Assembly (NCBI GenBank): GCA_025769875.1
Contig: JAGFNK010000001.1
Coordinates: forward strand, 186,001 to 250,000
Reading direction: 5' to 3'
DNA length: 64,000 nucleotides
Source: Russula earlei
Lineage: Eukaryota; Basidiomycota; Agaricomycetes; Russulales; Russulaceae
In this document: one piece after another, positions 1 through 10,067 of the stretch
How the letters are laid out: every line of letters starts with the position of its first letter
Position numbering within the stretch: the first letter of the stretch is position 1
Notes under the pieces: generated by a model
Database searches by the model: none
Told to the model about the DNA's origin: nothing
The model's input: the letters and a program-made list of their open reading frames with translations, nothing else
Program-made: the position numbers and the translations under genes

Positions 1-1603
1 TTACTAACGTTGCCAAGATCTTGGCACGCAACCTTGACACGCTCCGCGAGCGTCTTTTCACCTTCACGAACCCAAACACGAGGGTCATAGAACTGACATC
101 GTGATCAGCCGTACTCTCAACCCTCTGAAACCACGTATTACCTTCTTGTTGGGTTTGTCGGAACCCTCTGGATTACCAACCTGGGACAGAAGGTAATCCT
201 TCCTCTTGAGGACAAAGTCCTAAACAATGACCATCAGCGGGCGCCGAGAATCGTCCAACAGAGTTGCTTACTCGGATACCGCTAAGGTATGCGAATTGGG
301 TGTCTACGACTGTTTAGACTATCACATACGGGCCAAAAAAGGTATACAAACCGGTATCCACGTTCATCTTGACGACGCCGTTGTTAACCGCGGTCTGGAT
401 TTCCTCCTTGGTAGAGCCGGAGCCACCATGGAAGACAAGGAATCTAAAGAAGACGTTGATTTCGGTAAGATCGGAAGGCGAAGATAAATGGAATACGCAC
501 AGCGGTAGGTCGTTCTTACCGCCAATTCTCTCCCTGGCATACGCCTGGTGTTTGGCGAGAAGTTCGGGGTGCAGCCGTACATTTCCCGGTTTATAAACAC
601 CGTGTACATTCCCAAACGCAGCTGCGATGCTGAAGTTGGGGCTGATTGCCGAGAGCGCGGAGTATACGTCGTAGACGTCCTCGGGTTGGGTGTACAGGCT
701 GTTGTTATCAACGCCGGTGTTGTCAACGCCGTCTTCTTCGCCACCCGTAATACCGATTTCCATCTCAAGCCAGATACCCAAAGGCGCCAGGCGCTTGAAG
801 TACTTGACGCACGTCGCAATGTTCTTCTCTTTCGGCTCCTCGGAGAGGTCAAGCATGTGGGAGGAGAATAGGGGTTCTTGATGGACCTTGTAGTACGCTT
901 CGTTGGCTTCGAGCATGCCATCGAACCAAGGCAGGAGCTTTTCAGCACAGTGATCAGAGTGCAAGACTACTGGGCTGTAGATGTTACCGTGAGTCAGAAA
1001 GACTAAATAGTCATGTACTAGAAACGACGACACACATCCCATAAGCTTTGGAGACAGTTCGGATGTGGTGCGCGGCAGCGACGGCGCCAATAATAGATGC
1101 TTGTTGTTTGTCATTGGCCAAACCCTTCCCGGAAAAATACGCGCTGCCCCCCTGCGAGACTTGAAGAATGATGGGCGACTTAATGTCCCTGCTCAACAGT
1201 CAGATGTGGAGGGGAGCTCTCGAAGTGGGCCACTGACCGAGCAGCCTCGAGTGCTGCGTTGGCGGTAGAGGATGATGTCACATTCTACGGGGCTCAGTTT
1301 TAGTACGATAAGATCGACTTCTTGCTTACAATAGCCTGCGTGCGGTGTGGGAAAGTTAATAGACGACAACGGGAGGTAAAGGTTACGTACGGGAATGGCG
1401 AACTGAAGGAACCCATCCATGAATCGCTTAGCATGACATAGGACCATGATCTGAACCCGCCCTGACCTTATGCTCCTTCGCATATTCGAAAAGCTTGCGG
1501 ACATTATCGCCAGTGACGACGCCAGGCTTCAGATCAGATCAGAAAAGAACCCTGCGAAATCCGGCCGGACGACCCATACCGGGACGATATCGAGAATGCC
1601 CAT
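1..1603 (-). CDS. FBA1: Class II fructose-bisphosphate aldolase, 3' end cut by the window
   Basis: Glycolytic/gluconeogenic zinc aldolase that cleaves fructose-1,6-bisphosphate to DHAP and glyceraldehyde-3-phosphate in the cytosol. The reverse strand encodes the family landmarks in order: MGILDIVPPGVVTGDNV start, SPIILQVSQGGSAYF, PVVLHSDHCAEKLLPWFDG (zinc ligand His), SSHMLDLSEEP, AFGNVHGVYKPGN, VFHGGSGSTKEE, NVDT, and the C-terminal DPRVWVREGEK near positions 30-75. Start ATG is at 1603 and is supported by the conserved N-terminus. The reading is broken into many exons by 45-65 nt GT-AG introns; exon 1 is 24 nt (1580-1603), exon 2 is 60 nt (1467-1526), exon 3 is 12 nt (1391-1402) and exon 4 is only 6 nt (1330-1335). 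No stop codon is reached inside the window, so the last few residues lie to the left of base 1. Identity is secure; minor exon borders in the 3' half are inferred from family alignment by eye. Confidence 0.93.
1330..1335 (-). other. FBA1: 6-nt microexon (Ala-Ile) of the aldolase gene
   Basis: The two-codon exon GCTATT sits between a 55-nt intron (1336-1390, starts GTACGT, ends GCACGCAG) and a 45-nt intron (1285-1329, starts GTAAGC, ends CCCGTAG). Both introns have plausible branch sites (CTATTAAC, GTACTAAAAC). Including it gives FAIP-AI-NVTSSST, the sequence expected for class II aldolases at this place; skipping it deletes two conserved residues while keeping frame. Confidence 0.8.
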
Positions 1604-2030
1604 GTTACAGTATTTTGGGAAGTTCGATCGGGGGAGTGAGCGATGAGAGGAGACGTGGGACAAAATGTGTGGCGCCCCCAGCTTTTATCGTGCTCAATCG
1701 CCGCCCGAGAGCTCCGGATTCCAGTCGACCGTAGGCGCTCCGAAAAGCGGATTATTACTGCCAGTATTCAACCACCGATCCAAGTCGGTGGTCAACCCAT
1801 CCAGGCGTAACCTCGGCCTTGGCGGTGGATAATGATCAAACTACCCATCGGACATTACACCTGTGGGCTTGCATCCACCTGTTCCAGTGGTGCCGCGACA
1901 TCATAGTGTCATGGCATACAGACAGCGAATAGAACATACAGGGACGAGCAACTCAAGCTGTAGCTGACGATCGCTTTCGATGATACAAAATATCCGACAC
2001 CCCGCCTATTTAAAGCAACCTACTCGCTGC
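1604..2030. other. Intergenic: aldolase promoter side and 3' side of S41 peptidase gene
   Basis: No open frame with coding character. It should hold the aldolase promoter (reading leftwards) and the 3' UTR of the minus-strand peptidase gene. No clear TATA box or repeat was seen. Confidence 0.5.
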
Positions 2031-4749
2031 CTAGCCGAAGATCTCCCTGGCTCTGCAAGTCTTCAACATAAGGTCCTGACGCCTGCCAGCATTCCACTTA
2101 CGCAAAAATCCAGAGATTTTGGGGATCATTATACGTGTCGGCAGTGTATGGGAAGCGAACTGTCCGGGAGTGATCTTAGCACAACAGTCGAGCGCCGCAC
2201 AGCGCTGACTCACGACTCGGAGGTTCAGAGTAATATGCTAAAATGCAGGGACGGTGGTGATGTCACTGAACTAATATCTATTATATTGTTCCCTTACCGA
2301 TAGGCGCATCCTCGTCGAGATAGCTGTAAGCTGTCCGCCAATTGTGTCTGTAGGGTGCCGATGGCTCGGGTCAGCGGCAGACAAGTGACCCAAGACCCGC
2401 TAGAAATTTCTTACCGCATATTAGCAGAAACTAATCTGTGCCACATTCGGATCAAATGGGTGTAACTAGGACGACCAACGCACTCACAAGTCAGGAGGCG
2501 CCAAAGGATCCTGATTATCCTTCCATTGAGTAACATACGCAAGTGACACCGTATGCGCACGTACGTTTTTAAGCCCAGCGGTCTTGATCTCAGAGTCGAG
2601 GTCTGTCCACTCCAAGACCTGATTCCCAGCAACGCCTATTGTTTCATTTTAGTCGAAGGCCACTATGACGCGATATCGATGTGACCTTTGAACTCTATGC
2701 TCTGTCCCGGGCGCCCTCCAAACACTGCAATGGTTGTGTTGTGACGTTCCTTCATGAGCGTGCTGAACAAGGCACATGTCGACGCGCAGTTCCCGTTGGT
2801 CACTGAAATCTGGAGTCAAAGAGTGCAAATGTACGACCGCACCAGCGCGAGTACCGATAGCAACCACTGTCAAATCGAACGGAGGCAAGCTTGGGATGGG
2901 GACAGAAAAAGGGCAAGCATCCTAAGACAATTCCATCATAACATGACATCGAGACCCTAAGTTGATTGCCCACATAGAAGCGCAGGGATGTGACATCCTT
3001 GCGACCATTGACAATGACCTTGGATCGGCGGATCAATGTAATTAAAATTGTCAGGGAGCATAGTATCGTTGATGAACGCCCCTGGGAACCGGTCAGACTA
3101 GACAACCCTCGTTAATGTCAGGTGGAATCCTTACATTGCTCCGGGACATAGAACGAGAGGTCCTCACTGATTCCTTGAGCGATCAGTTGTTTAACTATCT
3201 TCCGGGCGAGTAAGTTGCCCCGAATAGCACTCTGAAAACCGCTAAGGTACAGCCATCGAGAGAAATGAGCTATAGTCCTCCATAGTATGAGATCCTTACG
3301 GGTAACCAAAATCGTGCCCAGACAAGTATTGGTGTAGGAACAGACCCTCACAGATGAACCCACCAGGGTTGTTAGTAAGGTCTATGAGAAGCCGCACAGC
3401 TCCTGCCGCCTTGAGGGCAGTGATTGTAGCGGTCACATCCCGTTGAAATCGTTCATGATCGTCATCTTGAAACGATCCTACAAACAGCTACAAACAGTCG
3501 ATAATCGGAGAAGATGAACGTAAGACAACTCACGACGCCTGTAACGCCGTCCGGGAGGAGATATGAAAACATCTCGCTGGCATTGACATTAACCGGTGGT
3601 AGCGATGGCTGAAACTTCGCAGGTAGCCCGATTGCGTTAGAAGAAAACCGAGTGATCCCCTTGGCTCGAAGTCGAGTGTACGACGGTGGAGTCCCCGACT
3701 TCGACCTCCTATCCGCTCCATTTGTATTATCATTCGCAGCGCAGTTGTTCGCCCAACTGTGACAGGAGCTTATGAGAAAATATTTAGCCGGATAGGATAA
3801 GAAGACCTACTACGAGTCTCGGTCTGAGAAACTGTTTCCCAGAAATACGTCTAGGAATGGAACTGTGACGATCTCGGCCTGAGACTCGCCAACAGGGATT
3901 AATTCTATCGTCAGGTCCTCGATTGGATCGAACACTCTTCCAGCCAAGTCTCCGAACTTTTGTGAATATGAAGTGCCAATCAGCCTGTAGCTCGTAAACA
4001 CACTGTTTTCACGGAGGCCATGATCGAGATAAGTGCCGGTAACCGTGTCCGCAACATGGGCCACGTATTCATAGGAAGGCATTCCTTCGATCCGGAGGAC
4101 CCGCGCGCCTGCAAGTCGTTTCCAATTAAAGTCAATCGACTCGTAGTAGCTGGCAAAGCCGTCGGGAAGCAAGGAAATAAATTCATCGATATCCGGCGCA
4201 ATGTACACGTCTTCCATGCCATCAACAGAGACTGAAACGACAGGAGTAGGGAGAAGGGCTTCCCAAGTCACGTAACAGTTCGGAAGCCATACTACGACAG
4301 CGGCGATAAATTCGGTCAATCATGTCGCTAGCCGATGTTACTCACGTGTGTGTCCATCATTCAATTGGTTGACAAACCTGTACAAGTCGCGATTGAAGTC
4401 ATAGTCTGTCTGAGGGACGTATCGGCAGTGTAGAAGACCAAGTGAGACACGAACTTACTACATATGATGTGGAGTTTATGCGGGAAAGTCCATTGCGTAT
4501 ATGGACGTCGTTTGGGAAAGGAGCAGTGGATTTTGGGTAGTAATTCTCGAAGGTGTAGAAGTCAAACACCCTCGACACGGTACTCATAACGTTTTGCCGG
4601 AGTGTCTCGTTGAATGGGAAAGACCTCAAACAAGCCAGGGCGTCTGCGGGTTTTGAAAAAAGAGATCCAGCGATCGCAGCACAAGGGTCTGGGCAGACTG
4701 GAGCGGCGATAGCACCAGCCAAGAGGAACAGTCCGAGCCCGAATAGCAT
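2031..4749 (-). CDS. Secreted S41-family peptidase, paralog 1
   Basis: Predicted extracellular serine peptidase of the S41 (tail-specific protease/UstP-like) group. The protein begins at 4749 with a hydrophobic signal peptide (MLFGLGLFLLAGAIAAPVC) followed by a conserved fungal N-terminal module with DALACLRSFPFNETLRQNV and VFDFYTFENYYP. Later exons give the LNDGHT motif, DFNWKRLAGARVL, the glycine-turn segment LLIDLTNNPGGF, FLHQYLSG, and the serine-containing catalytic block TNGNCASTCALFSTLM, then GNQVLEWTDLDSEIKTAGLK, DPLAPPDL, ANMR and RFPYTADTYNDPQNLWIF. The C-terminus ends after a final intron at a TAG at 2031-2033. About a dozen short introns are needed; each apparent stop falls inside a plausible GT-AG intron, so the gene looks intact. 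A close paralog lies at 37717-40511 on the opposite strand. Substrate is unknown. Some relatives act in ribosomal-peptide (ustiloxin-type) pathways, but no such cluster is visible here. Confidence 0.85.
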
Positions 4750-6752
4750 GAAAGGGGATGATTCTCGGGCAAGAAAATCATAAAGGAGAGGGTGGGGAGA
4801 GCACTCTCTGTTTCAGGCGTTTTAAAGCAATGGTGGTAACGGCATCGTGGCGATTGAACGAAATTCTCCGTTGGCTAGTAAAATTTAGCAGAGCAAGGAA
4901 AACCGCGCAGTACTCACGGAGTGGAGACGTGATTGTGGTTTTCAACCATCGGGCTCCCTAGATTAGGGAACGATACGTCAAGTTGTCCTGATTCATTTGG
5001 AAAGGAAGGACATCTGGTCTACAACACAGTTTCACTGTGGAGCGAAATTACAATAGGCCGTTGGCGAGCAGCATCCGTGGAACCATCGGCCAGGAAGCTG
5101 GGGCCAGTTGGGTTGGTGTCGGCACGTGGAGACAATGTCACGATGCCAGAGAAGTAGCGAGGAGATAAGGATAAGTATGAACCCAATTAGGCGTCTTCGA
5201 CAGGAATATTAGAGTCATGTCGTGGCAGGCAACTGAATCTCGGCTGACTCGTCGGCACAGCCTGAGATCAGCCGCTTCATCGTCGCCTACACTTACCTTT
5301 GTCCACCGGTGACAAGCATCGCCGATCTGCGTGACCTGACAGACAGTATACGAATCGCCGTCTTAAGAGGAGTGTGGCTTTGTGAAATGAGGATGATAAG
5401 GCTCTGGAAGTCAGCCAAGGGGACCATTTTTCCCTCAAACTGAAGAGAAGGGAGCTGCCCGCCAGGTTCTAGATCACTGTGGAGGAGTCTCACCATGCTG
5501 TGGGTGAAGTCCCAGATTCTCGAAGAGCGTATACGGCGGCCATGTGAGCAAAACAAAAGATCTGATCACAGATGACTGCTGTCACCAAGAAGCGTTTTGT
5601 ACGCCCATAGCCTTATATCCTTTGTTGTTTGTCGGACTCTCACGGAGCCTCCACCTCGAGCCTCATGGGTTGAGTTCACCGACAGATTCTGAGAAGCATC
5701 CGTATAAATTTGTGACTGCGCGTGGCGGTTCCGACCCGGTGAAGCTCTAGCCAAGAACTTTGAACGAGCAAAGCATGAAAGCGTGTCGCAAGATTTAATT
5801 GTTGCAATGTAGCATCCACGGAGCCCGATCTGGACACGTAGTGAGCACTAGTTTTTATGAAAGTCACAAGGGCATGGCGGCACGAAACAACATTTCTGGA
5901 ACGTGTTTCCGTATGTTATCATTCCTCACCATGGCTTCGAGTAGTCCAACACTCAACTCAAATGTCACCCTCAGCTCGCATACGTGCCATGGGTGGTGAG
6001 GAGAATAAACCCTGCCACACTCTATCGTCGGACCCAGTGTTTGGGCGGTTGACATCAGCTGGGCAACACGCTGATCATAGCACGCAGACGGGCCGCATGC
6101 CATTAAGTCTTTCAGCAGAGAGAAGCAAGAGGAAAAGGAAAAGACGTTGCAGACGGTGAGGTCAACAGAAAACGTTCAGCATATCTCAAACCCTCACATC
6201 GCGCTTCTCGCTGATAACAAGAATCACAACAGTTACACCACAACGCGGTTGTACGTGATACAGCAAATTTGGGCCAATTAGCCACCACAACAGTGAGGTG
6301 CGCCGCTGCAGGACGCAAGGCAGCAGCGAAGCGACGCAATCCGGGGAACACGGAGGGAAGTAGGTATCGTGCAGTTTCCCCGCCTCTGGGAACAGGTATC
6401 ACCCACTTAGCAGCTCAATGGCCATTACTCTGAACAAGATGGTGAGTGTGCTTCTAAAGGAGGGTATCGATCAACACGCACTGGAACGGGCGCGCATTTT
6501 TCGGCGTTTACGTCTGAGTCTACGAGACCTCTTCTTCTTCCACTTCTCTCTCATGCTGAGAGATGAACGATCAGAAGAGGATACAAGCAAAGAGGACAGA
6601 TCACATACATGAGTTAGTAAAGGGAGAGTACTTGGGGGACTAACTGCGGATTGGTTGGGAAACTGACCTTGTGGCTTTGGCTTTTCATGTACAGTTCATG
6701 ACTCATCGATGCTCACGATCACGTGCTCTTCGCCTCGTGAGTTTGAACGTGT
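4750..6752. other. About 2 kb without a recognised gene
   Basis: Contains the promoter of the S41 peptidase gene at its left end. On the minus strand there are short open stretches (5293-5556, 5864-6103) with some protein-like composition and possible introns, but no recognisable domain, no consistent exon chain and no clear start. A short plus frame at 6418-6612 is equally unconvincing. I see no repeats or RNA gene. A small orphan gene cannot be excluded. Confidence 0.4.
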
Positions 6753-7873
6753 ATGTTTATGTTTATGTATGAGCTACTAGGCGTAGGCGACGGCGAGATG
6801 GAGAAGCCGAAGAAGAGAAAAGTTTCTGCAGCTTTACATTCAGAAATATCGGAGTATGCCTCTCTGATTCGCGTCCTGCGCACGTCAGACATGCTGGATA
6901 TCACTGCACAGCTGACCCGACCAGACTCTCCTCCCACACAGAGGCGTGTTACCGATAACGAGGAAGAGACGAATCTACGCGAAACCCCGGATGACATAGA
7001 TCGTGGGGGCGTTTCTGGTCTATCAATCGAAGACATGGACCACCGGTCTGCCCTGCATCCCTCTATTCCTCCTCAAACGTCGCACAAGACTTGGACCCGG
7101 TGGCCTCTTCTTACTGAGGACCTTCACATTCCCGAGTGGGGGTTCGAAGATGAAGTGCATTCGCTTGCCAAGCAGGCGCTGTTGTCTCACTTGTCGACGT
7201 CGAGCCAACTTCCTCCTGACTCCTCTTCACAATCCCGCGATGTCGACTGTGATTCCCTCAGTGAAGACCAGATCGAGGCCTTGCTACCCCCATCTTCTTC
7301 GCGCGCTTTGGTTGACGTGTCTTCATCCCACCTGGAGCGTATCTTATCAGCATTGGCGTCTTATAGCCCACCTGTAGACAAGAGTGCACTGCATCGCCGC
7401 CGTCCCATTAATTGGGGCAACGTTCTCAACATTGTCAGTGCCGCTGGGTTGGTGGATGGCAAGTAAGGCCTATCTCGGCCTCAATTGTGCTGTGTTAGTT
7501 GACCAAAACTCCTACATCAGTGTTATACGGAATGTGAAATCGCGCCTAGAGACCATCTATGGCTCGCACCCCGGTCAGTCAGATTGTATCGCCTCCTCGT
7601 CATTGGACTCATCATCCGAGCAGATGTGAACGAAGTCACAAGTAATGCTTCCGAGATCCCCGCATTGCCGACACTCCACGACTTGGATAGTGCAAACTTT
7701 TTTGATGGAGGAAGACCTGCAAAACGTAAGTTCTACGGTCGCCCAAAGAAAATGGGTGACTGAGCTTGTCCATGGCAGAACGGAAACGTGGCCGTAACAA
7801 GAAAGTCGGCCGCAAACCCTCAGAAGGACCGATTCATCGACTCGCTGGTTCCTCTGCTAAAGACGACACATAA
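6753..7873 (+). CDS. Conserved fungal protein of unknown function, probably nuclear
   Basis: Four exons reconstruct one protein of about 290 residues: exon 1 to 7462, then introns 7463-7520 (GTAAGG...CATCAG), one starting at the GTCAGTCAG near 7573 and ending in GAGCAG before 7625, and one from the GTAAGT near 7723 to the CAG near 7780; stop TAA at 7871-7873. The first exon starts with three close ATGs; MEKPKKRKVS at 6798 is an alternative start and contains a nuclear-localisation-like basic run. Visible features are a central tryptophan-rich block (TWTRWPLLTEDLHIPEW), an acidic/Ser-rich linker, a conserved-looking block RRPINWGNVLNIVSAAGLVDG continuing into VIRNVKSRLETIYG, and a very basic tail (KRKRGRNKKVGRKP). 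The layout resembles nuclear DNA- or RNA-associated factors, but I do not recognise the family and assign no function. Confidence 0.75.
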
Positions 7874-8243
7874 GATATCTTAGAAGGTTCCTCATGCCCA
7901 CCCGCAGCCAGCCTCTTGGCGACATTCGCACTTGTCGGATCTGGACGCTCAGTCGAGGGTGCTAGATTTGGGTCATAACGCTATCCCTGTCCTCCTAGGA
8001 GCCTCGCCATTTCCAAATAGCCCTTACTGCGCCTCGACTGCACTCCCTGAAAAGCACCAACTAGCAGAACCGCTCTGCAAACACAGCCTCATCCTTCGAT
8101 GTACATGCAGCTTTCTTATCAACTACCTTCCGCCAACACCTCGGCTACTTACCATCCTCATAATCTGTGCATGTATGATGTAGAATCTCTGTTGATTCAT
8201 ACGCTAGTTTGTCCCCTAACTTACACCCAGTCAACGTCTCATG
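7874..8243. other. Convergent intergenic region
   Basis: 3' flanks of the plus-strand unknown gene and the minus-strand hydrolase gene. No coding signal beyond a spurious plus frame; no repeat or terminator-like hairpin recognised. Confidence 0.45.
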
Positions 8244-9423
8244 TTAAATTCGAGTCGATCCCCCAGCCATAACTTGGTAGAGCCCATCCAACTGTCTACG
8301 TCCAAGCCGCTCGCTCCAAAGATCCATGATGGGGAACCACTCATCCTTTGAACGTGGCATGCCCTCTCCGCTCAATTTGACATCTATGACTCTTGAGAAA
8401 CCCTTTCTGAAAGCCAGAATAGCGTCCCTCGTCAGCGACGGTTCGTTGGGCAACGGACGGTGAAACACGAGGACCGGGGTGGGGCAGGCAGCCGACAGGG
8501 TAGGGTACGAGAGCAGGGGACCGCCGACCGTCACGACCGAACCGAGGGGCTGCGCCGACGCCGACGCGCGCGCGTCGGGTTGCATCCGCAGGGTTCGACT
8601 CGGCTGCCGAAGGCCGCGGCGCCGCCACCAGTTGAGCGCGGATTCGGCCGCGACGCCACCGCCCTGGGCGAAGCCGAAGAGGTGGACGCGCGGGGCGGGC
8701 CATCCGCAGTCGTCCACGAGGTGATCGAGCACCCCGGCGACGTAATCGATGGCCGTCGTTGGATCGGGCCGCGTCAGGACGTCGCCGAGGGGGTCGAAGG
8801 AAGGGTACCACTGGAACGCGTGCTCGTACAGATATGGTACCCTTTGGCAAAGTCAAAGGCAAGACGGTTTTGGCGTGGCGTGGCGTGGCGTGGCGTGGCG
8901 TGGCGTGGCGCGGGTGCGGTTTCCGAACATGAGAAGAGAGGTCCCATATTAACTTCCGGGAAGGGCTGCAGCGTGGAACGGCGGGAACGTACTGCTCCGG
9001 CGCACGCAGAGCCAGCGTGGCGGTCTGGGGAAGCTTGAGGGAACGGCCCAGTTTGCCGAAGGGGACGTGGGTGTCACCTGGTGTGGGGTTATGTTGTGCC
9101 CCAACGCATATCCATAGTCAGAACGGGAAACGAGAAACGAGAAAAAAAAAAAAAAAAAAAAAAGGAAAAACACGAGAATCATGGATTTTAACATGTGACT
9201 GAAAGGAGAATAACAAAAAAAAAAAAAAAAGGGAAGGAGGGGAAAGGCGGTGCGAACCGAGGCCGTGAAGGAGGACGAGCAGATCCTCGTCGGTTCCGTC
9301 GTCGCTCGGCGAATAGCTGAACGGCGCAGAGATGGCTGACGGTTGTGGTGGCGGCTTGATCCTGGGACGTGTCAGCGCGTCGTCGTCCGAAATGGCCTGT
9401 ACATGGAGTTCTGGATGATCCAT
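8244..9423 (-). CDS. Alpha/beta-hydrolase of the phospholipase/carboxylesterase type, nucleophile position is Ala
   Basis: Three exons on the minus strand. Exon 1 starts MDHPELHVQAI at 9423 and ends in LLVLLHGLG; exon 2 continues DTHVPFGKLGRSLKLP and TLALRAPEQ; exon 3 carries YLYEHAFQWYPSFDPLG, the elbow HLFGFAQGGGVAAES, VVTVGGPLLSYP, TPVLVFHRP and ends GGSTRI. The fold order (HGLGD oxyanion strand, elbow, core strands) matches the Abhydrolase_2 family. The elbow reads G-F-A-Q-G where active members have G-x-S-x-G, and no alternative serine is adjacent, so activity is doubtful. Intron 1 carries 23- and 16-nt A runs on the plus strand; intron 2 contains eight copies of a 5-bp repeat. Exon 3 is strongly GC-rich compared with exon 1 and the neighbours. 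Confidence 0.82.
8871..8910. repeat. Pentanucleotide microsatellite (TGGCG)8
   Basis: Eight perfect tandem copies of TGGCG on the plus strand, lying inside the second intron of the minus-strand hydrolase gene. Confidence 0.95.
9142..9230. repeat. Two long A homopolymers in an intron
   Basis: A runs of 23 nt (9142-9164) and 16 nt (9215-9230) on the plus strand, that is T runs in the transcribed sense of hydrolase intron 1. They are separated by 50 bp of unique sequence. Confidence 0.95.
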
Positions 9424-10067
9424 CGGTCTCGTCTCCCTTGTCGTGGGCGCGTGCGAGAAGAGGCACGCGCCCATTTTTGTAGGTAGGTGGTGTGATACAA
9501 ATCATTACGCTGCAACCGACGGGGCTGACCTGGATTCACAAACACAAATGGCGAATGATGGCCCGATAGTGTTTGCGCGGTCAAGTCAGGAACGGCTTGT
9601 TTTCTGTAGGTGGGGCCTGTCTATCCTGCTGTTTGCATATCCCTCGCTTCATAAAGCCTCCTCACCGGCCTGCTTTCGTATCGATTAAACGCACACCGAA
9701 CATCATTACGCTCTTTCTTGGATGCTGCGTCAGTGTCGCCAACCATGGCGCATCATGCATGCCCGGCCCTTCTTGAATTGTCATGGCCATTAGGCGAGGA
9801 CAACAACACGTCAAACGTACAGTAGCCGGTTCAACGTCTATCCCCTTTTTGTTCATGTCAGGGAGAGTGGGAGGGGATGTCACTTTCCGGCGCCACCTCA
9901 CGTATTCACGGCGCTAGACAAGAAATCGCGTACGTCACAAACTTACAAGGAGGTATAGAGTGTGGGGGGAAGAGGGGGGGGGGGGGGGAGAGAAAGCACA
10001 GAGATTGAACGTTTAACGTTCTACTCCCAACTCCCGCCGTCGCTCACTCGCTACGCCACCCACCAGG
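9424..10067. other. Intergenic: hydrolase promoter and 3' side of the DUF1308 gene
   Basis: No gene recognised. A 15-nt G run at 9974-9988 within a longer G-rich stretch (9963-9990) could form a G-quadruplex on the plus strand; it lies just downstream of the stop of the minus-strand gene ending at 10068, so it would be C-rich in that transcript. Confidence 0.5.

Noticed and set aside
5293..6103. Possible minus-strand gene
   Set aside because: Short open stretches could be linked only by weak introns, no domain or start was found, so it is not listed as a gene.
7463..7520. GC-AG intron in the unknown gene at 6753
   Set aside because: A normal GT donor two bases further (AA|GTAAGG) gives the correct phase, so no non-canonical site is required.
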